From Chloroflexota bacterium (GTDB lineage: Bacteria; Chloroflexota; Anaerolineae; Promineifilales; Promineifilaceae), in assembly GCA_018004935.1 (NCBI GenBank), contig JAGNBF010000020.1, positions 1 through 64,000 of the forward strand: a stretch of 64,000 bases of DNA. Reading direction: 5' to 3'. This document shows, piece after piece, positions 8,906-18,603 of this stretch. Numbering within the stretch: the stretch's first letter is position 1; each line of letters starts with the position of its first letter. The position numbers were made by a program, and so were the translations under genes. The notes beneath the pieces are model-generated. The model was not told the origin of the DNA and searched no databases. It worked only from the letters and a program-made list of their open reading frames with translations.

Positions 8906-11065
8906 ATGAGAGATAAAGGGTTGGTAGTGATACGTGGTGGTGGAGATTTGGCGACAGGTGTGATCGCCCGTTTGTATCGGGCAGGATACCGGGTATTGGT
9001 GTTGGAACTGGCGCACCCCTTGGTGGTGCGGCGGCGGGTGGCGGTAGCTACGGCCATTGCCGAAGGAGAAATCCTTATTGAAGACCTGATTGCCCGCCGG
9101 GCTGAGACCCTGGCCGAAGCGCTATCTCTGACCCATCAAGGGGTAATTCCGGTGCTGATTTCTCCCGCTTTACCCTTTATTGCTGATGATCTGGTAGCCC
9201 TGGTAGATGCCCGTATGGCCAAACGCAACCTTGACACCCATCTGGCGCAGGCGCCGCTGGTGATTGCCTTGGGGCCGGGATTTGTGGCGGGGCAGGATTG
9301 CCATGCGGTTATTGAAACGATGCGCGGCCATGATTTAGGACGGGTGCTCTGGCGGGGCGCGGCTTTGCCCAATACTGGTACGCCGGGTATTGTCGCCGGG
9401 AAAGGAGCGGAGCGAGTCCTGCGTGCCCCGGTAGCCGGAATAGTGACCTGGCAGGTAGATATTGGTGTGGTAGTGGCCGAAGGGCAACCCCTGGGGCAGG
9501 TGGCGGGCACGCCGTTGGTGGCCCCTTTTGCCGGGGTGGTGCGGGGTCTTATTGCCTCAGGCACGACAGTTTCGGCTGGTTTGAAGATTGGCGATGTGGA
9601 TGCTCGTTGTGAGGTGGCGGCCTGTTTTACTATTTCGGAGAAGGCGTTTGCGGTGGGTGGGGGGGTATTAGAAGCGGTGTTGATGAGGGCACCCGCGGCC
9701 GCGCCACATCCTCTCCCTGTGTTGTCCTTACCCGGGGCCATGGGCGTACGCGGCCGCAAAGAACTCATCGCTTTAGTCGGGGGCGGTGGCAAAACCAGCC
9801 TCATGTTTGCCCTGGCACAAGCATTAGGGCCGGGAGCCATCACCAGTACTACGACCCGTATCTTTGCCGCCCAGATGCGCCATGCTCCTGTTGCCCTTTC
9901 GCCCACGGGAATCACCCACCTGACAACCGCTTTACGCCGTTGGGGGACGGCTCTGATAGTAGGCGAAACCGTGGGGGATAAAGTGTCGGGTGTAGACCCG
10001 GCCTATCTGGCCGGACTGTGGCAACGGCCTGATGTGCGCCATGTTATTGTAGAAGCGGATGGTTCCCGGATGCGCCCTTGCAAAGCGCCTGCCCATCATG
10101 AGCCTCTGATTCCAACGGAAGCAACAGTGGTAATGCCTGTGGTAGGGCTAGACGCCCTGGGGCAATCAGTATTTGCGGCCGCGCACCGGCCTGAACTTGT
10201 GTGTGCCCTGACTGGCCTACAGGAAAACGAAGCCATCACCGAAGCCGCCCTGGTAATGTTACTAACCCATGAGCAAGGTGGACTGAAGGGTATCCCCGCA
10301 GAAGCACGGGTTATTCCCTTTTTAAATAAGGTGGAGAGTCCGGCCAGCCTCGCGGCCGCACGTCGGATTGCCGCTCAGGTTTTACGCCATAAACGGATAG
10401 AACGAGTCATTATTGGGGCAGTGCAGACAAGTCAGGCTGTGCAGGAACTGCATCGCCCCATCACGGCGGTAATTTTGGCCGCTGGTCAGGCCAGCCGTAT
10501 GGGTCAGTTGAAACAACTGTTGCCCTGGGGTGAGACAACCATATTGGGTCAGACGTTGCGTCAGGTGGCCCAAAGCCTGGTGCAAGAAATCCTTGTTGTG
10601 ACAGGACATGAGGCTGAAGCCGTGGGCAATGAGGTCAGGCAGGTGGAGTTAGCGGGGGGAGAGATGCGGCCGCGGCTTCTTCATAATCCTTACTACCTTC
10701 AGGGCGAAATGCTCTCATCCCTTCAACAAGCCATCCGCCATCTGGATTCACGCACCGCCGCCGTTCTTGTTGTCCTGGCTGATCAGCCCCTGGTGGAGCC
10801 GGAGACCTATAATGAAATTTTGTTGGCTTATGCTCAGGGGTACGCCGGGTTAATCGTCCCGGAATATGCAGGGCAACGAGGTAATCCGGTATTAATTGAC
10901 CGCCGTTATTTTGGGGAGCTTCTGGCACTGCCACCTGGTGCGGCTCCGCGCCATTTACTCCAACAACACCCTCATGATTTGTATGCCGTACCCGTCAGCC
11001 GTGAGAGTGTGATCCAGGATTTGGACACCCCGGAGGTGTATGAACGGTGGCGGCCAGGGGAGTGA
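8906..11065 (+). CDS. Molybdenum hydroxylase maturation fusion: YqeB-YqeC-MocA
   Basis: A 719-residue three-domain protein. Domain 1 (about 1-265) is YqeB-like with the Rossmann-type motif GGGDLATG near the start. Domain 2 (about 272-505) is YqeC-like with P-loop GGGGKTS and the EADGSR motif. Domain 3 (about 518-719) is a MocA-type nucleotidyltransferase (LAAGQASRMGQLKQLLPW), which cytidylates molybdopterin cofactor. In E. coli the three are separate neighbouring genes of the selenium-linked hydroxylase locus. Their fusion argues that they act together on cofactor maturation of the hydroxylases encoded downstream. ATG 8906 is chosen because GTGAGGA precedes it and YqeB homology begins there; upstream codons are repeat DNA. 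Five GCGGCCGC copies lie inside. Confidence 0.85.
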   Translation: MRDKGLVVIRGGGDLATGVIARLYRAGYRVLVLELAHPLVVRRRVAVATAIAEGEILIEDLIARRAETLAEALSLTHQGVIPVLISPALPFIADDLVALVDARMAKRNLDTHLAQAPLVIALGPGFVAGQDCHAVIETMRGHDLGRVLWRGAALPNTGTPGIVAGKGAERVLRAPVAGIVTWQVDIGVVVAEGQPLGQVAGTPLVAPFAGVVRGLIASGTTVSAGLKIGDVDARCEVAACFTISEKAFAVGGGVLEAVLMRAPAAAPHPLPVLSLPGAMGVRGRKELIALVGGGGKTSLMFALAQALGPGAITSTTTRIFAAQMRHAPVALSPTGITHLTTALRRWGTALIVGETVGDKVSGVDPAYLAGLWQRPDVRHVIVEADGSRMRPCKAPAHHEPLIPTEATVVMPVVGLDALGQSVFAAAHRPELVCALTGLQENEAITEAALVMLLTHEQGGLKGIPAEARVIPFLNKVESPASLAAARRIAAQVLRHKRIERVIIGAVQTSQAVQELHRPITAVILAAGQASRMGQLKQLLPWGETTILGQTLRQVAQSLVQEILVVTGHEAEAVGNEVRQVELAGGEMRPRLLHNPYYLQGEMLSSLQQAIRHLDSRTAAVLVVLADQPLVEPETYNEILLAYAQGYAGLIVPEYAGQRGNPVLIDRRYFGELLALPPGAAPRHLLQQHPHDLYAVPVSRESVIQDLDTPEVYERWRPGE

Positions 11066-11663
11066 GGAGAAAGCGTTGGAATAACAGGCCAGCTACTGGT
11101 TTGCGCCTGGGGAGTGCCTGCACGAGGTTTTCCCCCACCCCTAACCCCGCCCCAGGGGCGGGAAATTGGATAAAGTGTCGTTTTTTGAGGGCAGACGCCC
11201 TCAAAAAACGACACCAATAGGTTTCCCCTTCTCCCAGGAATCGTTAGGGGGATGGGCGTTTCCGATTAGCGACATAGCCAATTAACTTGGGAAAAGCCGT
11301 GACCCTGGTTTCCGCAATTCTCAATTTGGCCTGAACGTCTAAAAATGGTGAGGCCGCCCGGCCATGAAACGGGCCGGGCGATGGTTACGAAGGCCGTTGG
11401 CCTGCTGTTTTAGCCCGTAGGGCCTGGTACTGATAGCCCGGCGGTTTGACCACCGGGCGGATTAACGGAACATTTATTGTTCAAACTGAAAATTGTTGCC
11501 CGGGTTTACGCTTTATTGTCGCCCTAAAATCTCTGTGTTAAACTAAAGGTCAGACGATTGCCGTCTGGCCCGCAATCGTACAATCACCACTAACCCCCAT
11601 GAGTCTCCTCTTCCCGCCCCCTCATGCGTCCCAGGGGTCGGTGTGGAGAAGTAACGAGGATCC
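11066..11663. repeat. Intergenic repeats between the maturation gene and carbamate kinase
   Basis: No gene. It holds an R6 element (about 11131-11255) in inverted orientation with an 18-bp perfect stem (11175-11214, loop AGAC) and an R4-type block (about 11320-11475: GCCCGGC...GCCGGGC stems and a GGCCGTTGGCC segment). A small CAGACG/CGTCTG hairpin lies near 11550. GAGG ahead of ATG 11664 is the likely ribosome-binding site. Confidence 0.65.
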
Positions 11664-12611
11664 ATGTCTCCCATTGCTATTGTTGCCGTTGGTGGCAATT
11701 CCCTTATTACCGATAGTAAAAGACCCGATGTAGGCCATCAGTGGGACGCGGTGCGCGAAACGTGCCGTCATCTGGCTGATATGGTTGAGGCTGGCTGGCG
11801 GCTTGTTGTAACCCATGGTAATGGGCCCCAGGTTGGTTTCATTTTGCGGCGGAATGAGCTTGCGGCCGCGACCGTTCACACCACTCCCCTTGATCTCATC
11901 GTCGCCGATACCCAGGGTTCCATTGGCTACATGATCCAACAAGCCCTGCGCAACGAACTATTCAAACGAGGCGTCAGCAAACCGGTTGTTTCTGTCGTAA
12001 CCCAGGTGTTGGTAGACCGGGCCGACCCTGCCTTCGCCCACCCCAGCAAACCCATTGGCGGCTTTATGACAGAAACCGAAGCCCGCACCTTTGAAAAGGA
12101 AGGCTGGCAGGTAGTTGAAGACGCCGGTCGAGGCTGGCGGCGGGTCGTAGCTTCCCCTCAACCCCTTCAAGTCATCGAAGAAGATTCCATCCGTTTGCTG
12201 GTAGATGGAGGCACCATTGTCATTGCCACCGGGGGTGGGGGCATTCCTGTGGTACAAAATGATGCCGGAGAATTGCGCGAACTTCGTGGCGTTTATGCGG
12301 TGATAGATAAGGATTGGGCCAGTGGTTTACTGGCCGAGCGACTGGGAGCCGATCTTTTCCTGATTTCGACCGGGGTCGAAAAGGCCGCTATCCGTTTTAA
12401 CAAGCCGGATCAGGAAAATTTGGCAGAAGTAAATGTGGCACAACTCGCCCAATACCTGAACGAAGGTCATTTTGCCGCCGGGAGTATGAAGCCCAAAGTG
12501 GAAGCCATGTTGCAATTTGTGCAACGGAGTGGCAAAACCGGCCTCATCACCAATCCGCCAAACATCGCACGTGCCCTGGCGGGAGAGACAGGTACATGGG
12601 TGAAGCCGTGA
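11664..12611 (+). CDS. arcC: Carbamate kinase
   Basis: A 315-residue amino-acid-kinase-fold enzyme that converts carbamoyl phosphate and ADP to ATP and carbamate. Full length for the family. It has the N-terminal glycine loop AVGGNS (about 7-12), THGNGPQVG (about 51-59) and an ATGGGGIPV segment (about 189-197). It is the counterpart of E. coli yqeA. Sitting next to YgeY and YgeW, it is expected to harvest ATP from carbamoyl phosphate released by the carbamoyltransferase. The gene name follows the general bacterial arcC usage. Confidence 0.92.
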   Translation: MSPIAIVAVGGNSLITDSKRPDVGHQWDAVRETCRHLADMVEAGWRLVVTHGNGPQVGFILRRNELAAATVHTTPLDLIVADTQGSIGYMIQQALRNELFKRGVSKPVVSVVTQVLVDRADPAFAHPSKPIGGFMTETEARTFEKEGWQVVEDAGRGWRRVVASPQPLQVIEEDSIRLLVDGGTIVIATGGGGIPVVQNDAGELRELRGVYAVIDKDWASGLLAERLGADLFLISTGVEKAAIRFNKPDQENLAEVNVAQLAQYLNEGHFAAGSMKPKVEAMLQFVQRSGKTGLITNPPNIARALAGETGTWVKP

Positions 12612-12809
12612 GGGGTAAATAAACCATCGCCAAGAGGCAAAGGTTACCCGGGTGTTGGCCTACTTTAGAAAATTCCGTTGGGGGAAAAATCAAGTAGATA
12701 ATTGCCCCAGGTACACCTGTATACAAGTTACTTTCTTGAAGGCTATACTAACCAATCGCACCAGAAGTCGAGTTAACCGCCTAATTTCAATCCCCTATTG
12801 AGGTACATT

Positions 12810-14030
12810 ATGGAAACAATCAGTCAACAGCTAAATGCCCGGATCGCGGCCGCGCACGATGACATTCTCCAATTCTTCCGCGACATCGTGGCTATCCCCA
12901 GCATGGACAGCGACATCGAAAAAGTCGGCCAACGTGTTGGTGAGGAGATGAAAAAGCTGGGTTATGATGAAGTATATGTAGACAAATATGGCTCCATCGT
13001 CGGCAAAATAGGGCATGGCGAAAAAATCCTGCTCTACGATAGTCACCTGGATACCGTCGGCATTGGCGACCCTTCCCAATGGGAATGGGACCCCTTCCAG
13101 GGCAAGGTCGAAGATGGCATGCTCTATGCCCGGGGCGCGTTAGATGAGAAAAACAGCACTCCCGGCATGGTTTACGGTCTGGCCCTGGCCCGTGATCTGG
13201 GGTTGTTGGCGGGATTTACCGCCTATTACCTGGGCAACATTGAAGAATGGTGTGATGGTATCGGGTGCGCCGCCTTTCATGATTGGGAAGGGGTTCACCC
13301 TGATTTTGTAGTTATTGGTGAACCAACCAATATGAAGGTATACCGGGGGCACAAAGGGCGTATTGAAACGGAGATTGTCTGTAAGGGTAAAAGCGCTCAC
13401 GCCGCCAGCAACTTCATGGGTGATAACGCCATTTACAAAATGTTGCCCGTTGTTAAAGCCATCGCTGACCTGGAAAAAGATTTTGTGCCCCATGAATTTT
13501 TGGGTCAGGGGCGCGTGACTGTGACCCGCATCTCCAGTGTTAGCCCTAGCGATAATGCCGTACCGGATGAATGCCGCATTTTTATTGATCGGCGTGTCAC
13601 CTTTGGCGAAACCCGTGATTACTGGCGAACCGCACTGGAAGCAGTTATCCCTGCGGATAAACGGGCCGATTTCTCTTTCCCATCCATGATTTACGCCAAA
13701 CCCAGCCATACCGGCGCTGTTTATGAATACGAACAATACTTCCCGGCCTGGGCGTTGGAAGAAACTCATCCCCTGGTGCAGGCGGGTATTGAAGCGTTAA
13801 AAACGGCATGGCCAGACGAAACTGATCCGTTTGGACAGGGAAAGTGGGATTTTTCCACTAATGGGAACTACTGGGCGGGTAAATTGGGTATTCCTAGCAT
13901 TGGTTTTGGCCCTGGCAATGAGATTTATGCTCATGCGGTAAATGAACATGTGTCGCTGGCGGATGTGGTGGATGCCACCCGGTTTTACGCCTTGTTACCG
14001 GCGATGCTAAAAAGTAAATTGAGTGAATGA
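12810..14030 (+). CDS. ygeY: YgeY-family M20 metallohydrolase (selenium/purine cluster)
   Basis: A 406-residue M20-family dinuclear zinc amidohydrolase. The metal-site pattern is visible: SHLDTV with His79 and Asp81, GALDEK with Asp112, the catalytic/ligand pair Glu145-Glu146, and a late His in YAHAVNEHV. YgeY lies in the E. coli ygeWXY locus, and homologues are part of reported anaerobic purine catabolic sets, probably cleaving a ring-opened ureido/amino-acid intermediate. The exact substrate is not settled by sequence. ATG 12810 follows TTGAGG; the upstream TTG at 12798 is unlikely. It lies 12 bp upstream of ygeW, so the two are co-transcribed. Confidence 0.88.
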   Translation: METISQQLNARIAAAHDDILQFFRDIVAIPSMDSDIEKVGQRVGEEMKKLGYDEVYVDKYGSIVGKIGHGEKILLYDSHLDTVGIGDPSQWEWDPFQGKVEDGMLYARGALDEKNSTPGMVYGLALARDLGLLAGFTAYYLGNIEEWCDGIGCAAFHDWEGVHPDFVVIGEPTNMKVYRGHKGRIETEIVCKGKSAHAASNFMGDNAIYKMLPVVKAIADLEKDFVPHEFLGQGRVTVTRISSVSPSDNAVPDECRIFIDRRVTFGETRDYWRTALEAVIPADKRADFSFPSMIYAKPSHTGAVYEYEQYFPAWALEETHPLVQAGIEALKTAWPDETDPFGQGKWDFSTNGNYWAGKLGIPSIGFGPGNEIYAHAVNEHVSLADVVDATRFYALLPAMLKSKLSE

Positions 14031-14042
14031 GGAGAATAAATT

Positions 14043-15023
14043 ATGCAAACCAATTTTCGCGGCCGCGATTTCATTGGTGATCTCGATTTCAGCAAAGAAG
14101 AAGTCGAAACCGTCCTGGATGTAGCCTGGGACCTCAAACGCAAACGGGCGTTAGGGGAATCCCATGCCCTGTTGCGTGATAAAGTGCTGGCTATGTTGTT
14201 CTTCTTTACCAGTACCCGCACCCGTGGCTCTTTCGAGGCCGGTATGGCCCAACTTGGCGGCCACGCCGCCTTCATTGACTCCGAAACCACCCAAATCTCC
14301 CACGGTGACACCGCTAAAGAGATTGGCGAAATTTTCGGGCGTTATTTTGACGGCATTGCCATTCGGCAGTGCGATTGGCAATTTGGTAATCAGTACATCA
14401 ACGAGGTCGCCCAGGCCAGCCGTGTGCCGATTCTCAACATGCAATGTGATGTGTATCACCCCTTCCAATGTCTGGCCGACCTGATGACCATCATGGAGAA
14501 AAAAGGGCGCAATTTACGGCGCAAAAAAGTGGTGGTCTCCTGGGCCTATGCGGCTTCTTACAGCAAACCCATCTCTGTCCCCCAATCGCTTATTCTCCAG
14601 ATGACCCGCTTTGGCTGTGATGTAGTTTTGGCTCACCCGCCGGAGTTCCAACTGATGCCCGACATCATGGATATGGCCCGCGAAAATGCCCGTAAACATC
14701 ATGTGGGTTTTGAAGTGGTACATGACATGGATGAAGCGTTTAAGGATGCCGATGTGGTCTATCCCAAGAGCTGGGGGCCGCTGGTGACAACCACTGCCAA
14801 AGAAGACGGCAAAGCACTCATTGAAAAATATCGCTCCTGGATCACGGACCAACGGCGCATGAATTTAGCGAAGGAAGATGCCATTTATATGCACTGCCTC
14901 CCGGCTGACCGCAACCTGGAAGTGACGGATGAAGTCATTGATGGCCCGAACTCCGTTGTATACGACGAAGCCGAGAACCGCCTGCACGCCCAAAAAGCGG
15001 TCATGGCGCTAACCATGTCCTGA
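14043..15023 (+). CDS. ygeW: YgeW-family knotted carbamoyltransferase
   Basis: A 326-residue aspartate/ornithine transcarbamylase superfamily member. The carbamoyl-phosphate loop STRTR is at 57-61 and the HCLPA motif is near residue 280. The extended middle segment matches the trefoil-knotted YgeW group rather than ArgF or PyrB. In a catabolic setting it is expected to run phosphorolytically, releasing carbamoyl phosphate for the carbamate kinase two genes upstream. GAGGAG precedes the ATG and only 12 bp separate it from ygeY. GCGGCCGC at about 14059 is read as RGRD near the N terminus. Confidence 0.9.
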   Translation: MQTNFRGRDFIGDLDFSKEEVETVLDVAWDLKRKRALGESHALLRDKVLAMLFFFTSTRTRGSFEAGMAQLGGHAAFIDSETTQISHGDTAKEIGEIFGRYFDGIAIRQCDWQFGNQYINEVAQASRVPILNMQCDVYHPFQCLADLMTIMEKKGRNLRRKKVVVSWAYAASYSKPISVPQSLILQMTRFGCDVVLAHPPEFQLMPDIMDMARENARKHHVGFEVVHDMDEAFKDADVVYPKSWGPLVTTTAKEDGKALIEKYRSWITDQRRMNLAKEDAIYMHCLPADRNLEVTDEVIDGPNSVVYDEAENRLHAQKAVMALTMS

Positions 15024-15728
15024 TTCGGACAGGTTTTTCTCCTGTAAAATGCTCTGAATTCGATGTAAAAACCTGGTTTCTAGTTTCGCCAGATTGTACT
15101 AGTAGTTCAACAAACTTATTCCGTCGAATAGCTGTGGCCGGTCTCCTGACCGTGCCACCACCTTCCAACCGACAAATCTTGTCTGTCGCACTACTAGCAG
15201 GTTTAGAAACCAGGTTTTTTCCTACGAAAATGTAGGGCGATTTTGTAAATCGTCCTACAGATTTTCATCCCTCTTGGTGTGCCAAAGGCACATGGGGAAC
15301 TCCTGTAAAACACTCCGAAGCCTGTCAGTATCGTCTCAATAAAGTGGGGTGAAGTTGGTTGAGTCTGTCGAAACCAACGGCCTGCGACAAATTCAGGCCT
15401 CGTTTGCCCCGAAATATTGAGAAGATACACCTGTCAGGTTTAAATCGTAAGCGTTCAGTCATATATATTCAGGCTATGGTTACAAAGGCCGCTGGCCTGG
15501 GGTTTTAGCCCGCAAAGCTCCGTAGGTTTAGCCCGGCGGTCAAACCGCCGGGCAGGATAACTGAACGCTTACTTTCAATCAGGAAGTTATTTTGGGTTTT
15601 TGGGAATACGCGGAGTACAGTCAACCCTTGTGGTTGCCCCACACCGGGCAGGCACAAGGCCAGCCCGTATATCTGGTGTCAACCACCTGAATTCCTAAAG
15701 GCCCGTTATTTTTAGAAAACCACTTAAG
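15024..15728. repeat. Intergenic repeat cluster with nested R8, R2, R1, TIR and R9 modules
   Basis: No gene in about 700 bp. R8 outer arms (16 bp) at 15067-15082 and 15204-15219 enclose an R2 copy (15131-15158). An R1 copy follows directly (about 15220-15305). Next is a TCTCAATA/TATTGAGA module (about 15337-15428) with a GGTTGAGTCTGTCGAAACC core, then a TIR element (15447-15572), then an R9 copy (about 15606-15708). Confidence 0.75.
15447..15572. repeat. TIR element (GTAAGCGTTCAG ends) carrying R4 sequence
   Basis: A 126-bp element with perfect 12-bp inverted ends GTAAGCGTTCAG (15447-15458) and CTGAACGCTTAC (15561-15572). The interior holds an R4 block: GGCCGCTGGCC and a GCCCGGCGGT/ACCGCCGGGC stem. 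The same interior recurs in 21242-21398. No clear target-site duplication and no coding capacity. Confidence 0.8.
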
Positions 15729-17189
15729 ATGAGAATCCGTACCCATAAAGGTCTTACGTTTGATGATGTTTTGCTGGTACCTAAACGGTCGTCCGTCGCT
15801 TCGCGGCAGGATGTGGACACCAGTACCCGCCTGACTAACTCTATCCGCCTGAATATTCCCGTTATTAGTGCCAATATGGATACCGTTACCGAAGCGGAAA
15901 TGGCAATTGCCCTGGCGCGTTATGGGGGTATTGGCATTTTGCACCGCTTTATGACGGTAGAACAGCAGGTGCGCCAGGTGCAACGGGTGAAACGGGCCGA
16001 AGGGTTTCTAGTGGAGAAACCGTTGACCATCAGTAAGGATGCACCTATTCATAAAGCGCAACAACTGATGCTGGCCCATGATGTGGGTGGGTTGGTGGTT
16101 ACGAATGGCACGGATGAATTGGTAGGGTTGATTACACAGCGGGATGTATTGCTGGCCCCTGATGGTTCCGCTCCGGTGAGCACGGTGATGACGAACGCGG
16201 CCGCGCTCATTTCCGCCACCCCCCACACCACCTTAGCCGAGGCACGGGCCATTTTGCATGAGCACCGCCTGGAAAAACTGCCCGTTGTCAACGAATCCGG
16301 CACTCTGGTAGGGCTGATTACCGCCCAGGATATTGTTAAACAGCAACAACACCCCCAGGCGACAAAAGACGAACGCGGCCGCTTGCGTGTTGGGGCGGCC
16401 ATTGGGGTTAAAGAAGAAGACCTGGATCGGGCTGGCGCCCTGTTGGCCGCCGGGGCCGATGCCCTGGTGTTGGATATCGCCCACGGCCACGCTGACCATT
16501 GCCTGACGATGATTCAACAGTTACGCCAGAACTTCCCCCAGGCCCAAATTATTGCCGGAAATGTCGCCACCCGTGATGGGGCACGAGAACTGGCCGAAGC
16601 CGGAGCGGATGCCATCAAAGTGGGCATTGGGCCGGGTTCCATCTGTACTACCCGTATTGTCACCGGTTTTGGTGTGCCCCAACTCACAGCCATCATGGAT
16701 AGTGTGGCCGGGGTTTGGGATGCCGGGCGGGATGTTCCGGTGATCGCGGATGGGGGCATTAAGGTATCTGGTGACATGGTGAAGGCGTTGGCCGCCGGAG
16801 CCAGCACGGTAATGATTGGCAGTCTGTTTGCCGGATGTGAAGAGTCGCCCGGTTCGGCGGTGATCCGGCATGGGCAAAAGTTTAAGGTGGTGCGCGGCAT
16901 GGCCTCGTTGGGTGCGGCTATGGGGCGTAAGGCGTTGGAGCAAAGCCAGGATGAAAGTGCTGAAAGCCCGGCTGATTGGGACAAAGTTATCCCGGAAGGG
17001 GTGGAAGCGGTCGTGCCTTATCGGGGCCATGTCCGCGAAATTTTGCACCAACTGGTGGGTGGTTTACGCTCCGGGTTGAGTTACGGCGGCGGCCGCAACC
17101 TGCATGAGTTACAAGAAAACGCTGAATTTATTGAAATTTCTGCGGCGGGTGTGCGTGAGAGCCACGCCCATGATGTGACAAGAATGTAG
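15729..17189 (+). CDS. guaB: IMP dehydrogenase
   Basis: A 486-residue IMPDH of normal length, oxidising IMP to XMP in guanine nucleotide synthesis. It has the (beta/alpha)8 barrel split by two CBS domains (about 94-205), the catalytic loop GPGSICTTR with Cys306, and the C-terminal flap segment (Gly-rich, about 445-470). It sits inside the purine catabolic block, which may be coincidental or may reflect purine salvage. No good Shine-Dalgarno sequence precedes ATG 15729. GCGGCCGC at about 16198 interrupts the CBS region as AAA, and others read as RGR and GGR. Confidence 0.95.
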   Translation: MRIRTHKGLTFDDVLLVPKRSSVASRQDVDTSTRLTNSIRLNIPVISANMDTVTEAEMAIALARYGGIGILHRFMTVEQQVRQVQRVKRAEGFLVEKPLTISKDAPIHKAQQLMLAHDVGGLVVTNGTDELVGLITQRDVLLAPDGSAPVSTVMTNAAALISATPHTTLAEARAILHEHRLEKLPVVNESGTLVGLITAQDIVKQQQHPQATKDERGRLRVGAAIGVKEEDLDRAGALLAAGADALVLDIAHGHADHCLTMIQQLRQNFPQAQIIAGNVATRDGARELAEAGADAIKVGIGPGSICTTRIVTGFGVPQLTAIMDSVAGVWDAGRDVPVIADGGIKVSGDMVKALAAGASTVMIGSLFAGCEESPGSAVIRHGQKFKVVRGMASLGAAMGRKALEQSQDESAESPADWDKVIPEGVEAVVPYRGHVREILHQLVGGLRSGLSYGGGRNLHELQENAEFIEISAAGVRESHAHDVTRM

Positions 17190-17213
17190 GGGTCATTTTA
17201 GGATCTGGAGTAA

Positions 17214-17312
17214 CTAAGTAATCGTCCAAGAATAAGTTCCGCGCAGACCTGACAGGTTTCCGGAAACCTGTCAGGTCTAAACCGGGAAGTTATTTTTAGA
17301 TGTTCACTAAGT
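17214..17312. repeat. R7 element with 34-bp perfect palindrome
   Basis: A roughly 98-bp element with related ends (ACTAAGTAATCGTCC / TGTTCACTAAGT). It contains a gap-free 34-bp perfect palindrome at 17245-17278 (half AGACCTGACAGGTTTCC). An inverted copy with one half-site change occupies about 40432-40530. It separates guaB from the F420 reductase gene. Confidence 0.8.
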
Positions 17313-17340
17313 AAGCGTTCAGTTGTAAGGAGCAAAGGCT

Positions 17341-17994
17341 GTGAAGGTTGCTATTTTAGGCGGAACAGGGCCGGAAGGGAGTGGATTGGGTGTCCGGTGG
17401 GCGGCCGCGGGACATGAGGTGTTTATTGGTTCGCGGCAGGCGGAACGGGGAGAGCAGGTAGCGGCAGAGTTGGCGGCTCTGTTGCCCACCGGAAAGATAA
17501 CAGGGGGAGATAATGTCGCGGCCGCGAGCCAGGCCGAAGTTATCGTTTTGGCCGTGCCCTACCAGGCACAAGCCAACACCCTGGATTCGGTTAAAGATCT
17601 TATGGGTGGCAAATTGCTGATCACCGTTGTTGCTCCCACTGGGGAAAAGAAAGCCCGCGTCTGGCGGTTGCCCAGTGGTCTCTCTGCCGCCGAAGAAGCC
17701 CAACAACAACTGGGCGAAACGGTGCGTGTCGTCGCCGCCTTCCAAAACATTGGGGCGCATCACCTGCGTGATTTGTCTTACCAATTGGATTGTGATGTGT
17801 TAATCTGTGGTGAGAAAGCCGCGGACAAAGAGGTGGCTCTGCAATTAGCCGCTGATGCTGGTTTGCGCGGCATCAACGCCGGAGCCTTACAAAACGCTTC
17901 CGTTGCGGAGGGGCTGACATCGCTTCTTATTTTTATTAACATGAATAACAAAGTTAAAGATGCCGGAATACGTATCACGGGTCTTGCGGGGTAA
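17341..17994 (+). CDS. npdG: NADPH-dependent F420 reductase (NpdG-like)
   Basis: A 217-residue NAD(P)-binding protein of the F420:NADP oxidoreductase family. It transfers hydride between NADPH and the deazaflavin cofactor F420. The N-terminal Rossmann motif is LGGTGPEGSGLG (residues 6-17). The following IGSR segment supplies the Arg expected for NADP 2'-phosphate binding. It starts with GTG 17341, preceded by AAGGAG. This implies that the organism makes F420, as does the LLM oxidoreductase at 29278. A role in the surrounding purine pathway is only a neighbourhood inference. Confidence 0.85.
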   Translation: MKVAILGGTGPEGSGLGVRWAAAGHEVFIGSRQAERGEQVAAELAALLPTGKITGGDNVAAASQAEVIVLAVPYQAQANTLDSVKDLMGGKLLITVVAPTGEKKARVWRLPSGLSAAEEAQQQLGETVRVVAAFQNIGAHHLRDLSYQLDCDVLICGEKAADKEVALQLAADAGLRGINAGALQNASVAEGLTSLLIFINMNNKVKDAGIRITGLAG

Positions 17995-18490
17995 ACATTC
18001 AGTTAGCCTGCCCGGTGGTCAAACCACCGGGCTAAATTTACGGAGCTTTGCGGGCTAAAAGCCCAGGCCAGCGGCCTTTGTCACCATAGCCCGGTCGTTT
18101 TGTCGTTTAAAAAAATAATCAGGTAATGGAATCCCCCCCACCCCTAACCCCGCCCCCAGGGGCGGGGAACTTTTCTATAGGGCATTTTTCGGGGCGGATG
18201 CCCCGAAAAATGCCCCATTAGAATTCCCCCCTTCCCGAGGGAATCGGCAGGGGGAATGGGGTCAACTATACTTGTCGAAGGCAAATGGGTTTCGACAAGT
18301 TCAGCCCTCAAGAGGGTTAATCATTACAGGCATTCTTAATTTGGCCTGAGCCTCTAAAAATGTAGAGGTCGCCTGGTCGTAAAACGGGCCTGCTCTACAG
18401 CGAGTTTTTTGGGTAAGGGCAACCCTTGTGGTGGCCCTCATCGGGGTGAATTCCCGAAGAACCCATCAGGTTTACAAATACCCTGTCACG
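17995..18490. repeat. Intergenic repeats before the xanthine dehydrogenase leader
   Basis: No gene. It contains an inverted R4 block (about 18000-18100), an inverted R6 element (about 18126-18262) with a 16-bp perfect stem (18180-18215, loop GGAT) that is nearly the reverse complement of 5071-5200, a TTCGACAAG R3 fragment (about 18270-18312), a CTAAAAATG/GAGGCCGCCTGG-type block shared with 11320-11375, and a short R9 fragment (about 18413-18470). Confidence 0.65.
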
Positions 18491-18603
18491 CCAGAAATGT
18501 GGACAATGGGCGGCTGGCGTTCATGGCGAGTCGGACTGTGTTCCCCTTGCACAGTCCGGTTGCCAGCCAACGAGTAAGGGATTCATGACGTGGAGGTGCG
18601 TTT
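18491..18603 (+). ncRNA. Candidate structured 5' leader of the xanthine dehydrogenase gene
   Basis: Unlike the surrounding DNA, this stretch is not a copy of any repeat I recognise in the window. It can form an outer stem GGCTGGC (18512-18518) with GCCAGCC (18562-18568), enclosing a perfect 8-bp hairpin GGACTGTG/CACAGTCC (18533-18540/18550-18557). An alternative pairing of GCCAG near 18490 with CTGGC at 18514 would compete, as in a switch. GGAGGT (18592-18597) and ATG 18604 follow. It does not match the Moco or purine riboswitch sequences I know. Function is unproven. Confidence 0.35.

Noticed and set aside
9136-9915. Long minus-strand frame of 259 codons opposite the maturation gene
   Set aside because: It has a Pro/Ala/Thr/Arg-rich composition typical of antisense shadows and no ribosome-binding site.
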